DNA of 64,000 nt from Notospermus geniculatus (Eukaryota; Nemertea; Pilidiophora; Heteronemertea; Lineidae), in contig NMRB01002666.1 in assembly GCA_002633025.1 (NCBI GenBank), positions 2,516 through 66,515 on the forward strand, read 5' to 3'. Below, piece after piece: positions 19,168-32,171 of the stretch (within the stretch, counting starts at the first letter, position 1; each line of letters starts with the position of its first letter). Under the pieces are notes generated by a model. It saw nothing but the letters and a program-made list of their open reading frames with translations. It did no database searches and was not told where the DNA came from. The position numbers were made by a program, and so were the translations under genes.

Positions 19168-21986
19168 GTAATTTAACTTGTAAATCAATGAAAACACGGC
19201 AAAAAAACTGAGTATGATATTTATAGATTGCTTGGTACTAAAACATGTAATTGAAGAATTCCTGGCCTGAAGTTGGTTTGTCTGTGCCTTCCCCCTTCCC
19301 TGATGGTCCCATTCAAATTGTAAGTTTACATGATGAATATTGGATTGGGGAAAATGAGTGTCTGAGGCAGACCCAAAGGCAAATCACCTTTTTGAGGTTG
19401 GGTGTTTTTCCCTTTGTACTTCGTCATTCCAAGCTGCTGTGCTCGTTTTCCAATGATGCCCTACTTCAAAAAAGGAAATTGCTAGTTCATCAACAGTCAA
19501 CTGTCATAATTTGATGAAACGATGAGCTTTGATTGCTGATTATCAGTAAGTTTGTATGCTGAACATGTATATATTCCATAATCAAGAATACATAGAATGT
19601 CATGAATGTTGTTGACAAATTGTGCTAGGCCCAGTTCTGATTCCATGATTGCCTATGATTACATTGCCCTGTGTACATGGGCATGTTACAAGTTCAACAG
19701 GCCTGCACACTTTCTCCACCAGTCATTACTGATGTTGGTAATATTATGAGCAATTACAGGCAATTTGCTGCTTCAAATTGTCATATTCAGGACTAAAACT
19801 TGTGACAAGTCATTGTATTGGCCTGGTTTTCATGAATGCCTTTTGCAGTTGATTCAAGTCTTAGTTTTTTTTGGCAGTTGTACATGCTGGGAAGAGTATA
19901 CTTAGAAAGTGTGCCACACAACATCTTGTGGTTGAAAAAATGTCCAGTTTCAATGGTCATGATGGTGTGGTTGTTTAGAGTTGATTGATGTGAGCAAAAG
20001 AATTCCTTAGTATCAGTATGCAGGTGTGAAAAACACCACCCCTTCACTCTCATGATGACATGATGGATGCTTTTCACCCACGGAATAAAATGTTTCGCGA
20101 TGAGTTTCCAGGTTACTAGGATCACTGATTGTGTGTGGGACAGTGGATAATCCATCAGATCCCCTGTGGTGACTTTCTGTTTTCCATCCATACCCAGATT
20201 CATTAGCTGGACCGTCACCGTGCTTCAACCATATTGGGAGTTCGTTTATGACTGGTATATGACGAATAATTGCATTTCATGTTTTGAATAAGTCAATTTA
20301 TTTGGGAACGTAAACAGGAAAACATTATTTTTCTCTCCCTGGCTCAGTGGTGTTCTCACTAGTGTTTTGTGGACACGGTCACTCTCTCCGAGCATCCGTA
20401 TTTATTGTCTCGCTTGAAAGCCCTATTTATTCGTGCGCTAATTACGATAGCATGCCAGTGCATTGCACTTTGCCGTCATTTATTATTGTTTGGTCATCGA
20501 GCATGAATTGATGATTGGATTAATAACCTGGAATTCATGCTGGAAATGAAATGGCGTTGCTTCTGTGAAGTGTTCAAATGCTGTGAAAGCAAGTTCCAAT
20601 GTGATACTGATAGTTATGAGAAGGTGTGTGATCCCTGCCCTCCCTTATCCTACTTGTGCAGAGTTAGTGAACCATCGGAACCTAAAACAATAACCGTGAA
20701 CATAACTGCTGTATCAACAGATTCTTTTCAAGGTGAACTACTGTTTTGAAGAAAATCCAGAATGACAGATTATCCTGGCCAACTATCATGGAATCTGAAG
20801 GTATACTGTTTGTGTTAATTTTGCTGGTATTATTGGAAGCATGGTGATGAATTCAAGATGTTCAGGATGTGTGAAGTTGGCTGTTGGCATCCAGGAGAGC
20901 ATGTTCCTGGAGTGTACTGGTGCCACATTGCATGCTCCAGTGAATTCTCAGCCCACAGGGTTCTGTGTGCAGAATACTCGGCATATAGTAGCATTTTGCA
21001 CCATAGCACGGTGTCAAACTATGTACTGTGTGACACTACAGGTACCAGTAATGGTATTTGCTATTGTGTTCACCCGGTATCACATTTTACCCACTTGATA
21101 CCAATGGTAATGTTATTGATACTAGTCATGCTAGTGCTCTGCTGCCTCAATGAAGTTTCAGTGACATTCTTCACACCATTTTCCCCAAAATCTATTCCCA
21201 TAAAACATGATAATGTCTCTCTTGATTATCTCAAGGTCAAGGAGGACACTTCTAGAGTGTGGTTGTTATGGTGTACATGTACATTGCCCCACTGAATTGG
21301 TACTAGTCATCGTATCTAACAGATTGCTGCATATGGCAGAGCTATGTCTACGAGCCATATATTTTTCATTGCAGTGTACCACTCCGGAGATTAGATTTTA
21401 TTCAAGACGATGTCTCTTTGAAAATGTGGCAGTCTCCATCACATAGGCAATATAAATGGTGATTTCATGAGAGACCCTCAGCACAGTCATCATGGCTGAG
21501 TGGTGGTAATCTTGGAAGGGGTATTACTGATGTTGGTAAACACTTGAATGATACATGAGGTGTCGAGAGAGAAAATGCTATCCAGTATTACATGATTGTT
21601 ATTTGTGTCATTGGTTGCATGGTTCTCTTCCCAGCAGATGGCATCACAAGGAAAACTAGGTCAAAGGAAATGCTGATAATGATAGCAGAGTTGGGGGAAG
21701 AAATAGGGGATAGCGCAGGGCTATGGAGAAGAGAAGCTACGTGTAAAGGCCGAAATCCTCACTGGCTTCAAATTCCAATGGCTTACCGGTACATGAAAAT
21801 GTTTTTTGTGTGACATACTGTATATGTACGAAGCCAAAACTAATCATGTTGGTGGATGCTTTTTAGCAGTGCCAGCCATGCCAGCTGCCTCTGTCTGCCT
21901 CTCTCTGGATCTCTCCAAATTTTGGCACTGAAATGAATTTAAAGATAATTCACGACTTTATTGAACTGAATTTTATGGTCAATTAA
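19168..21986. other. Intergenic or WASF 5' intron; nothing recognised
   Basis: No frame on either strand showed family-like sequence or splice-consistent exons. No repeat longer than a few bases was noticed. Confidence 0.4.
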
Positions 21987-22980
21987 AATCTTGTGGAGTG
22001 CGATGTTAGCATATGCTGGCAGTTCTTTGTCTATGAATATCGGCTTTTAGAGGTTGTATAACACCTGTTGCCTGAAGTTGTCCCATATTACACTGATGAT
22101 TGAAACGGATCTCACCAATATTCCAAAGGAATATTCTGCGTTAGCTGCTGCAGGTTGTAGATTTGAGTAGTTCTGAAGAGTGATGAGAATATTTTGAGAG
22201 GATCGATGTTTGCATATCGGCAGACCAGCAAGCTCTCCTGACCTCCTGATGTTATGCTTGTCTTGCAAAATACGATATCCATCTTAATTTACCACACGTG
22301 TGTATTGCAATTTGTACTTCATCCTGTTTCAGTTGGCGATAGTTTGGATTGAAACCTGCATTCAAGTGAGGCTTGTAGTGGAAACCAGATTGCTGAAAAG
22401 TAGTTTCAGGATTGTGGTGTTAAAATGATTATACATGTATTTCAGAAAAAATTTGTGCACTTAAAAAGTCGGCCTCATCAGAGTTTGCTTGTAAGCAAAC
22501 ATACATTTATGTGTCATGGCATAATTAATTGACCAACTTTCATGTAAAATTAATTGTCAACAGGATGTTGTATGATTTACAAGAGGATCCCCTTTAAAAT
22601 CCGTCTTCAAAATGTAATGTAACCGACAAATGTAATGATAATGTACCAATTACATGTCAGGATCTTATCTCATGTGTCTGTGGACGAATATGAATGGTGT
22701 CTAACCAACCATCTAAATATCAATACTGTCTCTCCCTCATGGAAATTGGTTTTCACTCTATATACGCTACCTTTGCCTGTGCCTGTAGCTCAGGTTTGGT
22801 TGCCACAGTGTTGTGGGCACGGTCGGTTGTGAAATGAAAATTTGATGATTTTGTCTCATTTTGCACACATGGATTATTTCATGTCTCATGTAAGCTCCAC
22901 CAACAGTGCTGGTGTTGATGGTACGTGGCTCTCTATCTAAATCATAATGCTATGACTATGAGAATGAGATCAGTGTTTTT

Positions 22981-24015
22981 TAGCTCACCGGGGTGAGCTA
23001 TTGCGATGGTGGTGTGTCCGTCGTCCGTCGTCGTCGTTGTCCGTTAGCAGGGCACGTTTTGTAACCGCTGGAGCTATTGATCTGAAACTTGGTACATATA
23101 TACCCCTAGGTCAGATGACCTATGACACCAAGTTTCGGTTCGATTCGACTCTCAGCTTGGCCACCAGGTGGCGGAAACCAAAAACACAAAAAGTGCAATA
23201 ACTCCTGAACTAATGAATGGATCTTCTCCAAATTTTTATCATAGGTGTATCTAATAAGGATACATAACATATATAACGGGTTTTTGATTTGACCTACTTT
23301 TCTAGGTCACAGAGGTCAAAGTTCGACAAAAGTGACGAACCTGCCCCAGTTTGTCATTATTTCACTGAGTGACTTCATATTTTGCATAAACATGCATTGG
23401 AGGGGTACCTTTAAAAATACCAAGTTTCGGCCCGATTGGACATCCAGTATGGCCGCCAGGTGGCGTAACCTGAAAATCAAGTAAGTGCTATTACTCGGGA
23501 ACGGCTTGATGCAGAGTGCTCAAATTTGATATTTACCTCCCTCTAGATGACCTTTACATGCACGTCAAATTTCGGCCTGATTTGAATTCAAACAAGGCCA
23601 CCAGGTGGCGTAACCCAAAAATCATCAAAGTGCGGTAACTCAGGAACGCCTTAACCCAAAGCGGTCCAATGTGCTGTGTGGCTCCCTGCAGATGACCTTT
23701 ATGTCCATCTGACGTTTCAGCCTGATCGGGCATCCAATATGGCCGCCAGGTGGCGTAACCTGAAAATCATCAAAGTGCTGTAACTCAGGAACGACTTGAC
23801 CCAAAGCGTTCCAATGTGCTATGTGGTCCCCTGCAGATGACCTTTATGTGCATGTGAATTTCCGGCCCGATCAGACATCCAATATGGCCGCTAGGTGGCA
23901 TAACCCCAAAATCATCGAAGTCCTACCTGGGAATGACTCATAACTGATATGTACCTCCCTCTGTCATTGGACTATTATGTCCAACCCGGTGAGCACATGG
24001 TCCATGGACCATTTC
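22981..24015. mobile_element. Non-autonomous element with GCTCACCGGG ends and internal repeats
   Basis: It starts TAGCTCACCGGGGTGAGCTA (itself a small hairpin) and ends near ACCCGGTGAGCACATGG, giving about 10-bp inverted ends. It is rich in GTCCGTC and phrases such as CTGAAACTTGGTACATATA. It is absent from the matching point in the second duplication copy (about 26415), which acts as an empty site. Relatives lie at 29718-29806 and 30616-31324. Similar TAGCTCACC repeats are common in mollusc genomes (from memory, not searched). Confidence 0.75.
23140..23910. repeat. Internal repeats of about 146 bp in the TAGCTCACC element
   Basis: GGCCGCCAGGTGGCGTAAC or close variants recur at about 23158, 23452, 23598, 23741 and 23887, each followed by AAAATCATCAAAGTGCGGTAA-like sequence and a GATGACCTTTATGT block. 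Confidence 0.8.
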
Positions 24016-25391
24016 ATTCCTTCGGTGCATCATGCTCAACGTAATACATATCTTGTAAGGAGAGAGTATGTAATTCAGGATTATCTGTACTCTCACTCTC
24101 AGTCTCAGCAACCGAAAAAACAGCTCTTAGGCTGCATGTTTTATTCAGTAGGACTTTTGTAATTTCCCTGGAGTGTGCTCAGTACCACTCTTCAAGGAAC
24201 GCTTGCATCAGCAGCAGGCTCTGAGAAATACCAGACAATTTGGATCAGCTAGTAGTAGGCTCCATACCACGATTCTGTTTGAAGCTTTCCTTTCCACACC
24301 TGGCCCGAATCGCTGCTCAAAGACTTTGATTTTGAAGTCTTTGGCGTGAATGCGTTGTTCTGGACATACCATTTTCAACAATTCTGAGGCGGCACTCTCT
24401 GCAAAGGTGCCAAAAAGCTTCAGAAACCCTCTCCTTGGGCAAGATGTGAAGTGGAAAAAAAACGCATAATCATACTTCAGGAGTATGTATTGTATACTAC
24501 CGGTACAGGTTGCTACTGAGACAAATACGTACTAGCCATGAAACTGTAGGCTACCCACATTGACAACAGGTGTCACAGGTGTTTTATCTACAACAAAGCC
24601 AGTTCTTTATTGGCTGTGGCTGTCTATTGATCCTCAGCTCTGGGAATGCTGAGACTGACACATGCTGCATTCATTCTCCATCACTGGATTCTGCATGATG
24701 GCTTCTCCAGGCTCCATTGCCCTTGATAATCTCTGCATTATCTGAGTCACCCCCAGCTCCAATCAATCCTTAACCATTGCTGTCAAACAAGGGTATGGAA
24801 GCAGTTAGTACGATCATTAGGTGACTCATTGTGATGAGGATACACAGGGATGTGAAACCACCAAAATTGTCCATCGCTTGGCCACATCAAGCCTTGGCTT
24901 CACACAGCAGATGTAGGCCGACTTCCTCCAAAATTATGTTGGCTACTTTGCTGCTGTTCACCGCTTACAAGAGCAACATCTTGCCACGAAGCTACAACAA
25001 TTGAGATGGCTGATTTTGAAAGCACTTGATGAGATGCTCTATTATTATGTGGCATCACGCAGAAGTCTTACCATGATAAACTACCATGATAAACTATGAC
25101 AAGAGAGGACAGACGAAACGCTAGCCCCTGGTTTACCTCAATCCACTTCGACACTGTCATTTTGTAACCAGATGCACTGATCATGCCAATGAAGGGTTTC
25201 GAGTCTCGGGCAGTAATGAGTCACTCAGGAGAGTCTGGGACTCTGGGTGCAAGCAACCTTTGTTACTGCATGTAATCAGATGTAATTGAATTAGTGTAAT
25301 ACATATATGTAAATGCATGCTAGTGGCACCAAAAGTGTGACATGAACCCCAAAATATAAGTTTCCTTTAAATAGGCCAGGTATTCACTACT

Positions 25392-27698
25392 AATCTTGTG
25401 GAGTGCGATGTTAGCATATGCTGGCAGTTCTTTGTCTATGAATATCGGCTTTTAGAGGTTGTATAACACCTGTTGCCTGAAGTTAGCCCATATAACACTG
25501 ATGATTGAAACGGATCTCACCAATATTCCAAAGGAATATTCTGCATTAGATGCTGCAGGTTGTAGATTTGAGTAGTTCTGAAGAGTGATGAGAATATTTT
25601 GAGAGGATCGATGTTTGCATATCGGCAGACCAGCAAGCTCTCCTGACCTCCTGATGTTATGCTTGTCTTGCAAAATACGATATCCATCTTAATTTACCAC
25701 ACGTGTATATTGCAATTTGTACTTCATCCTGTTTCAGTTGGCGGTAGGTTGGATTGAAACCTGCATTCAAGTGAGGCTTGTAGTGGAAACCAGATTGCTG
25801 AAAAGTAGTTTCAGGATTGTGGTGTTAAAATGATTATATTTCAGAAAAAATTTGTGCACTTAAAAAGTCGGCCTCATCAGAGTTTACTTGTAAGCAAACA
25901 TACATTTTTGTGTCATGGCATAATTAATTGACCAACTTTCATGTAAAATTAGTTGTCAACAGGATGTATAAAGGGGCTTTTCTTGTAAATCATACAACAA
26001 TGTTGTATGATTTACAAGAAAAGCCCCTTTAAAATCCGTCTTCAAAATGTAATGTAACAGACAAATGTAATGATAATGTACCAATTACATGTCAGGATCT
26101 TATCTCATGTGTCTGTGGACGAATATGAATGGTGTCTAACCAACCATCTAAATATCAATACTGTCTCTCCCTCATGGAAATTGGTTTTCACTCTATATAC
26201 GCTACCTTTGCCTGTGCCTGTAGCTCAGGTTTGGTTGCCAAAGTGTTGTGGGCACGGTCGGTTGTGAAATGAAAATTTGATGATTTTGTCTCATTTTGCA
26301 CACATGGATTATTTCATGTCTCATGTATAGTAAGCTCCACCAACAGTGCTGGTGTTGATGGTGCGTGGCTCTCTATCTAAATCATAATGCTATGAGAATG
26401 AGATCAGTGTTTTTTCCTTTGGTGCATCATGCTCAACGTAATACATATCTTGTAAGGAGAGAGTATGTAATTCAGGATTATCTGTACTCTCACTCTCAGT
26501 CTCAGCAACCGAAAAAACAGCTCTTAGGCTGCATGTTTTATTCAGTAGGACTTTTGTAATTTCCCAGGAGTGTGCTCAGTACCACTCTTCAAGGAACGCT
26601 TGCATCAGCAGCAGGCTCTGAGAAATACCAGACAATTTGGATCAGCTAGTAGTAGGCTCCATACCACGATTCTGTCTGAAGCTTTCCTTTCCATACCTGG
26701 CCCGAATCGCTGTTCAAAGACTTTGACTTTGAAGTCTTTGGCGTGAATGCGTTGTTCTGGACATACCATTTTCAACAATTCTGAAGCGGCACTCTCTGCA
26801 AAGGTGCCAAAAAGCTTCAGAAACCCTCCTTGGGCAAGATGTGAAGTGGAAAAAAACACATAATCGTACTTCAGGAGTATGTATCGTATACTACCGGTAC
26901 AGGTTGCTACTGAGACAAATACGTACTAGCCATGAAACTGTAGGCTACCCACATTGACAACAGGTGTCACAGGTGTTTTATCTACAACAAAGCCAGTTCT
27001 TTATTGGCTGTGGCTGTCTATTGATCCTCAGCTCCGGGAATGCTGAGACTGACACATGCTGCATTCATTCTCCATCACTGGATTCTGCATGATGGCTTCT
27101 CCAGGCTCCATTGCCCTTGATAATCTCTGCATTATCTGAGTCACCCCCAGCTCCAATCAATCCTTAACCATTGCTGTCAAACAAGGGTATGGAAGCAGTT
27201 AGTACGATCATTAGGTGACTCATTGTGATGAGGATACACAGGGTGAAACCACCAAAATTGTCCATCGCTTGGCCACAGCAAGCCTTGGCTTCACACAGCA
27301 GATGTAGGCCGACTTCCTCCAAAATTATGTTGGCTACTTTGCTGCTGTTCACCGCTTACAAGAGCAACATCTTGCCACGAAGCTACAACAACTGAGATGG
27401 CTGATTTCGAAAGCACTTGATGAGATGCTCTATTATTATGTGGCATCACGCAGAAGTCTTACCATGATAAACTACCGTGATAAACTATGACAAGAGAGGA
27501 CAGATGAAACGCTAGCCCCTGGTTTACCTCAATCCACTTCGACACTGTCATTTTGTAACCAGATGCACTGATCATGCCAATGAAGGGTTTCGAGTCTCGG
27601 GCAGTAATGAGTCACTCAGGAGAGTCTGTGACTCTGGGTGCAAGCAACCTTTGTTACTGCATGTAATCAGATGTAATTGAATTAGTGTAATACATATT
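25392..27698. repeat. Large direct duplication I, copy 2 (2.3 kb)
   Basis: Copy of 21987-25307 without the inserted element, separated from it by only 85 bases. It also contains a private palindrome at 25970-26030. Confidence 0.9.
25970..26030. repeat. Near-perfect palindrome, 30-bp arms
   Basis: AAAGGGGCTTTTCTTGTAAA reads on to CATACAACA, then one central base, then the reverse complement. Copy 1 of the duplication has only the right-hand arm (about 22566-22595, with GGATCCCC in place of AAGCCCC), so the left arm was added here. Confidence 0.85.
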
Positions 27699-28082
27699 GA
27701 TGTCTGGTCCATAATGTGTACCCGGTAATAAACATGATGGCCATGCAGCATTATTGCAATGGCTACTGTGCAATGTACCATGCAGCAGAGGACTTGCAAT
27801 CTGGTCAGGTCACACTGGAATGCAGCACCATCTCTCATTCTCTGAACTTTGTGCCATTCTTGAGTGGAGTGAGTGGATGCAATACTCTGTCAGACTCATA
27901 TCACATGGTACATGTATGTCAAGTGGATCTGTAGTTTCATCATTATTGAGTTATCGGTAGCTCGCGTGTTAAAATTGAAATGAAATCACAATGTCCTGTA
28001 TTGTTGCACCTTGAGTCAGTCAGGTCAGACATGCCCTCACCTCACAGACATGATGATACCAAATCCTGTTTGTTAAAACTTA

Positions 28083-28396
28083 GGGTAAAGTGGTACAATT
28101 CTAGCCCCCTTTTCTGGTTTTTTAAGGGTTTCACCACCAAAACACTTGAATATCAACATGAAATTTGGCATGTAGGTAGTCATGCAAGTCAGATGGATGG
28201 CTCAATTCAAAGTCACTTTTTAACTGAATTCATTTTTGAGAAATAAATTATTTTCAAAAAGTTTACAGGGGCTATAATTGTACCACCGAAGTGGGGCAAT
28301 TGTAGCCATAGGCAGTATACATCTCCTTGCAATGCTGGCCATGTTTCCACTCAGGGGCTAGAATTGTACCGGGGCTAGAATTGTACCACTTTACCC
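28083..28396. mobile_element. MITE with GGGTAAAGTGG ends and TA duplication (Tc1/mariner type)
   Basis: The ends GGGTAAAGTGGTACAATTCT and the reverse complement at 28370-28396 are inverted copies. The flanking bases are TA on each side (28081-28082, 28397-28398). The matching site in duplication copy 2 (about 30189) reads ACTTATGTATC, a clean empty site with a single TA. The right end also has the inner GGGGCTAGAATTGTACC twice. Confidence 0.85.
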
Positions 28397-29571
28397 TATG
28401 TATCAAACAGGTACAATGCACACATCTTTGTGCTGTGAATTTACCCACAAGGCAATGGTGGACCGACAATGCTCTGGTCCGAGCATGAAGAATAGAACCA
28501 AACATAACACCTTCGAAAGCATAATGGTATATCATTAGTACATTATTACAAAGTGTGTGCCAGGCAGCATTATGAATCCACACCAGCGTGAATGCATTCA
28601 GCCTACATCTTCCAAGCGATTGGAATTCTATTCCCTATGTTAGCATATTTTGTATATCCAGAACTAATGGAATGCACTCTTTCCATAAAAAAAAACAAAC
28701 AACTGAATTCGTGCTCTGAGGCGGGTCAGTCTCCATCAGTATCAGAGTCACATCAGGGAGAGATTGATATTCCAACTCCCCCAGCATGGTCCTTCTTCTG
28801 ATCTCGGTGATAGAAATTGATTTTTATAGTGGTTCGTGACTGTTAGTATGAAAGTTATCCTTTGGGTACTGGCCAGTGATCACTTGGTATGTTTTGTTCA
28901 TGGAGGGAAAAAGCTGAGTTGAGCCATCTGTGCAACAGGCAAAATCGTATCAAACAAGGCATGTGACATTTGAAAGGATGGACCTGCACATCAGGTAGTC
29001 AGGTTCCGCAAGGCCTTGATCTAATACTGCATCAGTTCAGTTGCTCTGCCCCACCGTATAACTTCTGAACAGCACCATATCGTGAAGATCTAAAAGAATG
29101 ATAGGCCTATGAGGTGAGGACTTCCTTGACACTGGACTATGCCTATTGGTTCATTGATTGAACCAGGAAGTGGCCTGACAGACAGGGCCTCTTTACTGTC
29201 AGTCAGGCTTCACCATGCATTGTCATTGCCAATACAATGTACCAGGTTGTGGAGCATTATCGGATCTCTGTTTACAAAATGTCAGAGAGGAATGTGTTTT
29301 GAATACCAAGTAATTTGCATGAGGGTCATAGTTCAGTGATCATATCACTATATCTGTCCCGTCTGTGCACATCCTCAGATTTTGAGGGAAATTTTACGCT
29401 TAAGACGTTTTGTGCATATGGCCCGTGGCCCCCACAGGGTTCCTTTCCAGGATCTGCTTCTGAGGCTCTGTCCAGCTTTTCCCACTGTGTAAGTCATGGT
29501 CTTCATGAAGGAGTAATCGTTCCATATTTCTGTGTATTTGCAGGTGTTTGTAATGAGATAACGTAAGGAAG

Positions 29572-29716
29572 ATGCCTATCGTCAAACGGACTATCACCCC
29601 GGAGGAGATCAGCCGGGTCCCTGTGCCAAAGGGAATTCATAATGAACTAGAATGTATCACAAATAGTACACTTTCTAACATTATACGACAGCTCAGTACA
29701 TTGAGTAAACATGTCG
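29572..29716 (+). pseudogene. Truncated duplicate of the first WASF coding exon
   Basis: It encodes the first 48-49 residues of WASF (MPIVKRTITPEEISRVPVPK onward) behind the same acceptor. It then breaks off at CATGTCGA and runs into transposon sequence, with a stop four codons later and no donor site. It cannot encode a full WAVE homology domain. Confidence 0.85.
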
Positions 29717-29717
29717 A

Positions 29718-29806
29718 AATTGCTCATAACTGACATGTTCCTCCCTCTGTCATTACACTGTTACATGTATGTCCAAAAGGGTGAGCACATGGTCCATGGA
29801 CCATTT
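29718..29806. mobile_element. 3'-end remnant of the TAGCTCACC element
   Basis: It matches the last about 85 bases of the element at 22981-24015 (TCATAACTGAYATGT..., GTGAGCACATGGTCCATGG). It sits exactly at the seam between the two copies of duplication II. Confidence 0.8.
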
Positions 29807-30615
29807 CATTCTCTGAACTTTGTGCCATTCTTGAGTGGAGTGAGTGGATGCAATACTCTGTCAGACTCATATCACATGGTACATGTATGTCAAGTGGATC
29901 TGTAGTTTCATCATTATTGAGTTATCGGTAGCTCGCGTGTTAAAATTGAAATGAAATCACAATGTCCTGTATTATTGTGATGCCATACTCCAGTGACACG
30001 GATGACATCACAATGTCAAGTTATCACATGGGATTTCCTTCCTGCACCTTGAGTCAGTCAGGTCAGACATGCCCTCACCTCACAGACATGATGTTGTCGG
30101 TGATAATTTGGGTGGTGTACTGTATACTTCTCCATGGCGGGTAAAACATTTGTAAAGCAGTCAGGATAATACCAAATCCTGTTTGTTAGACTTATGTATC
30201 AAACACAGGTACAATGCACACATCTTTGTGCTGTGAATTTACCCACAAGGCAATGGTGGACCGACAATGCTCTGGTCCGAGCATGAAGAATAGAACCAAA
30301 CATAACACCTTCGAAAGCATAATGGTATATCATTAGTACATTATTACAAAGTGTGTGCCAGGCAGCATTATGAATCCACACTAGCGTGAATGCATTCAAC
30401 CTACATCTCCGAAGCGATTGGAATTCTATTCCCTATGTTAGCATATTTTGTATGTCCAGAACTAATGGAATGTACTTTTTCGATAAAAAAACAACAACTG
30501 AATTCGTGCTCCGAGGCGGGTCAGTCTCCATCAGTATGAGAGTCACATCAGGGAGATTGATATTCCAACTCCCCCAGCATGGTCCTTCTTCTGATCTCGG
30601 TGATAGAAATTGATG

Positions 30616-31324
30616 TTTAGCCCGCTTGGCCGCAAGGCCCAGCAGGGCTTAAGCTGTGGTTGAGGTCATTGAGTGGTGGTCTGTCGTGCGTTAGTCCGTA
30701 CGGCGGTACGTACGGCGGTCCGTACGGCGCTACGTCCGTAAACTTTTGGCTTGTTAGCGCTCTAGCACCTTTTGTTTTTTGACGAATCTTTTTGGTCTTT
30801 GGTGGGTGTGTATATGGGCCTAAGATCTAGGTCGAGTTCGATTTTGAGCACGGTTGGATTCCTAGTTTGGCCTCCAGGGGGCGTTTCGTGAAAAATTTCA
30901 AAGGGCTATATTTTGATAACGGAGTGAGTTGTTGTGTTGAAACTTTGTACACATGTACCTCTATGTTATAGCAACTTACAGACAGCATTTCGGTGAAATC
31001 TGATTCTTGACATTGCCACTAGGGGGCCAAAACGAAAATCACCAAAAGTGCTATTTCTCCCTAATTAGGCAACGGATCTTCATCTAATTTTGATGATGGG
31101 TATATCTGGTGAGGATACATAACATAGTACCCCAGTTTTTAATTTGACCTACTTTTCAAGGTCATAGAGGTCAAAGTTCTACAAAAGTAACGAACCTGCC
31201 GCAGTTCGTCATTATTGCACCGAGCAACTTCATATCTTGCATAAATGTGTATTAGAGGGGTACCTTCAAAAATACCAAGTTTCGGCCTGATTGGACATCC
31301 AATATGGCCACCAGGTGGCGTAAC
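30616..31324. mobile_element. Second TAGCTCACC-family element with a different left end
   Basis: The left end is TAGCCCGCTTGGCCGCAAGG, a hairpin with CCCAGCAGGGCTT. CGTACGGCG repeats follow at 30698-30735. From about 31140 it matches the element at 23290 onward (TTGACCTACTTTTC..., GGCCACCAGGTGGCGTAAC). The right end is lost in the gap. Confidence 0.75.
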
Positions 31325-31463
31325 NNNNNNNNNNNNNNNNNNNNNNNNNNNNNNNNNNNNNNNNNNNNNNNNNNNNNNNNNNNNNNNNNNNNNNNNNNNN
31401 NNNNNNNNNNNNNNNNNNNNNNNNNNNNNNNNNNNNNNNNNNNNNNNNNNNNNNNNNNNNNNN
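31325..31463. other. Assembly gap of 139 N
   Basis: Unsequenced bases. The gap interrupts the element at 30616. Reading frames that appear to cross it are not genes. Confidence 0.99.
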
Positions 31464-32171
31464 TGAAAGTTATCCTTTGGGTACTGGCCAGTGATCACTT
31501 GGTATGTTTTGTTCATGGAGGGAAAAAGCTGAGTTGAGCCATCTGTGCAACAGGCAAAATCGTATCAAACAAGGCATGTGACATTTGAAAGGATGGACCT
31601 GCACATCAGGTAGTCAGGTTCCGCAAGGCCTTGATCTAATAGTGCATCAGTTCAGTTGCTCTGCCACACCGTATAACTTCTGAACAGCACCATATCGTGA
31701 AGATCTAAAAGAATGATAGGCCTATGAGGTGAGGACTTCCTTGACACTGGACTATGCAGGCTATTGGCTGTTGATTGAACCAGGAAGTGGCCTGACAGAC
31801 AGGGCCTCTTTACTGTCAGTCAGGCTTCACCATGCATTGTCATTGCCAATACCAGGTTGTGGAGCATTATCGGATCTCTGTTTACAAAATGTCAGAGAGG
31901 AATGTGTTTTGAATACCAAGTAATTTGCATGAGGGTCATAGTTCAGTGATCATATCACTATATCTGTCCTGTCTGTGCATATCCTCAGATTTTGAGGGAA
32001 ATTTTACGCTTAAGACGTTTTGTGCATATGACCCCCGGCCCCCACAGGGTTCCTTTCCAGGATCTGCTTCTGAGGCTCTGTCCAGCTTTTCCCACTGTGT
32101 CTTCATGAAGGAGTAATCTTTCCATATTTCTGTGTATTTGCAGGTGTTTGTAATGAGATAACGTAAGGAAG

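Larger units (their letters stand above)
21987..25307. repeat. Large direct duplication I, copy 1 (3.3 kb, carries an inserted element)
   Basis: Repeated at 25392-27698 with only scattered base changes. The copies differ chiefly by the 1.0-kb element at 22981-24015, present only here. No protein-coding exon was recognised in either copy. Confidence 0.9.
27836..29717. repeat. Large direct duplication II, copy 1
   Basis: Repeated at 29807-32316. It carries a private MITE (28083-28396) and ends inside a truncated copy of the first WASF coding exon. Confidence 0.88.

Noticed and set aside
20841-21446. Cysteine-rich plus-strand frames as a secreted protein
   Set aside because: No signal peptide or even cysteine spacing, overlapping frames of equal length, and no splice context.
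30690-30740. CGTACGGCG run as an origin or regulatory array
   Set aside because: It lies within a transposon-like element and looks like simple internal repetition.
31139-31516. Frames running through the N gap
   Set aside because: They consist largely of unknown residues and sit in a non-coding element.
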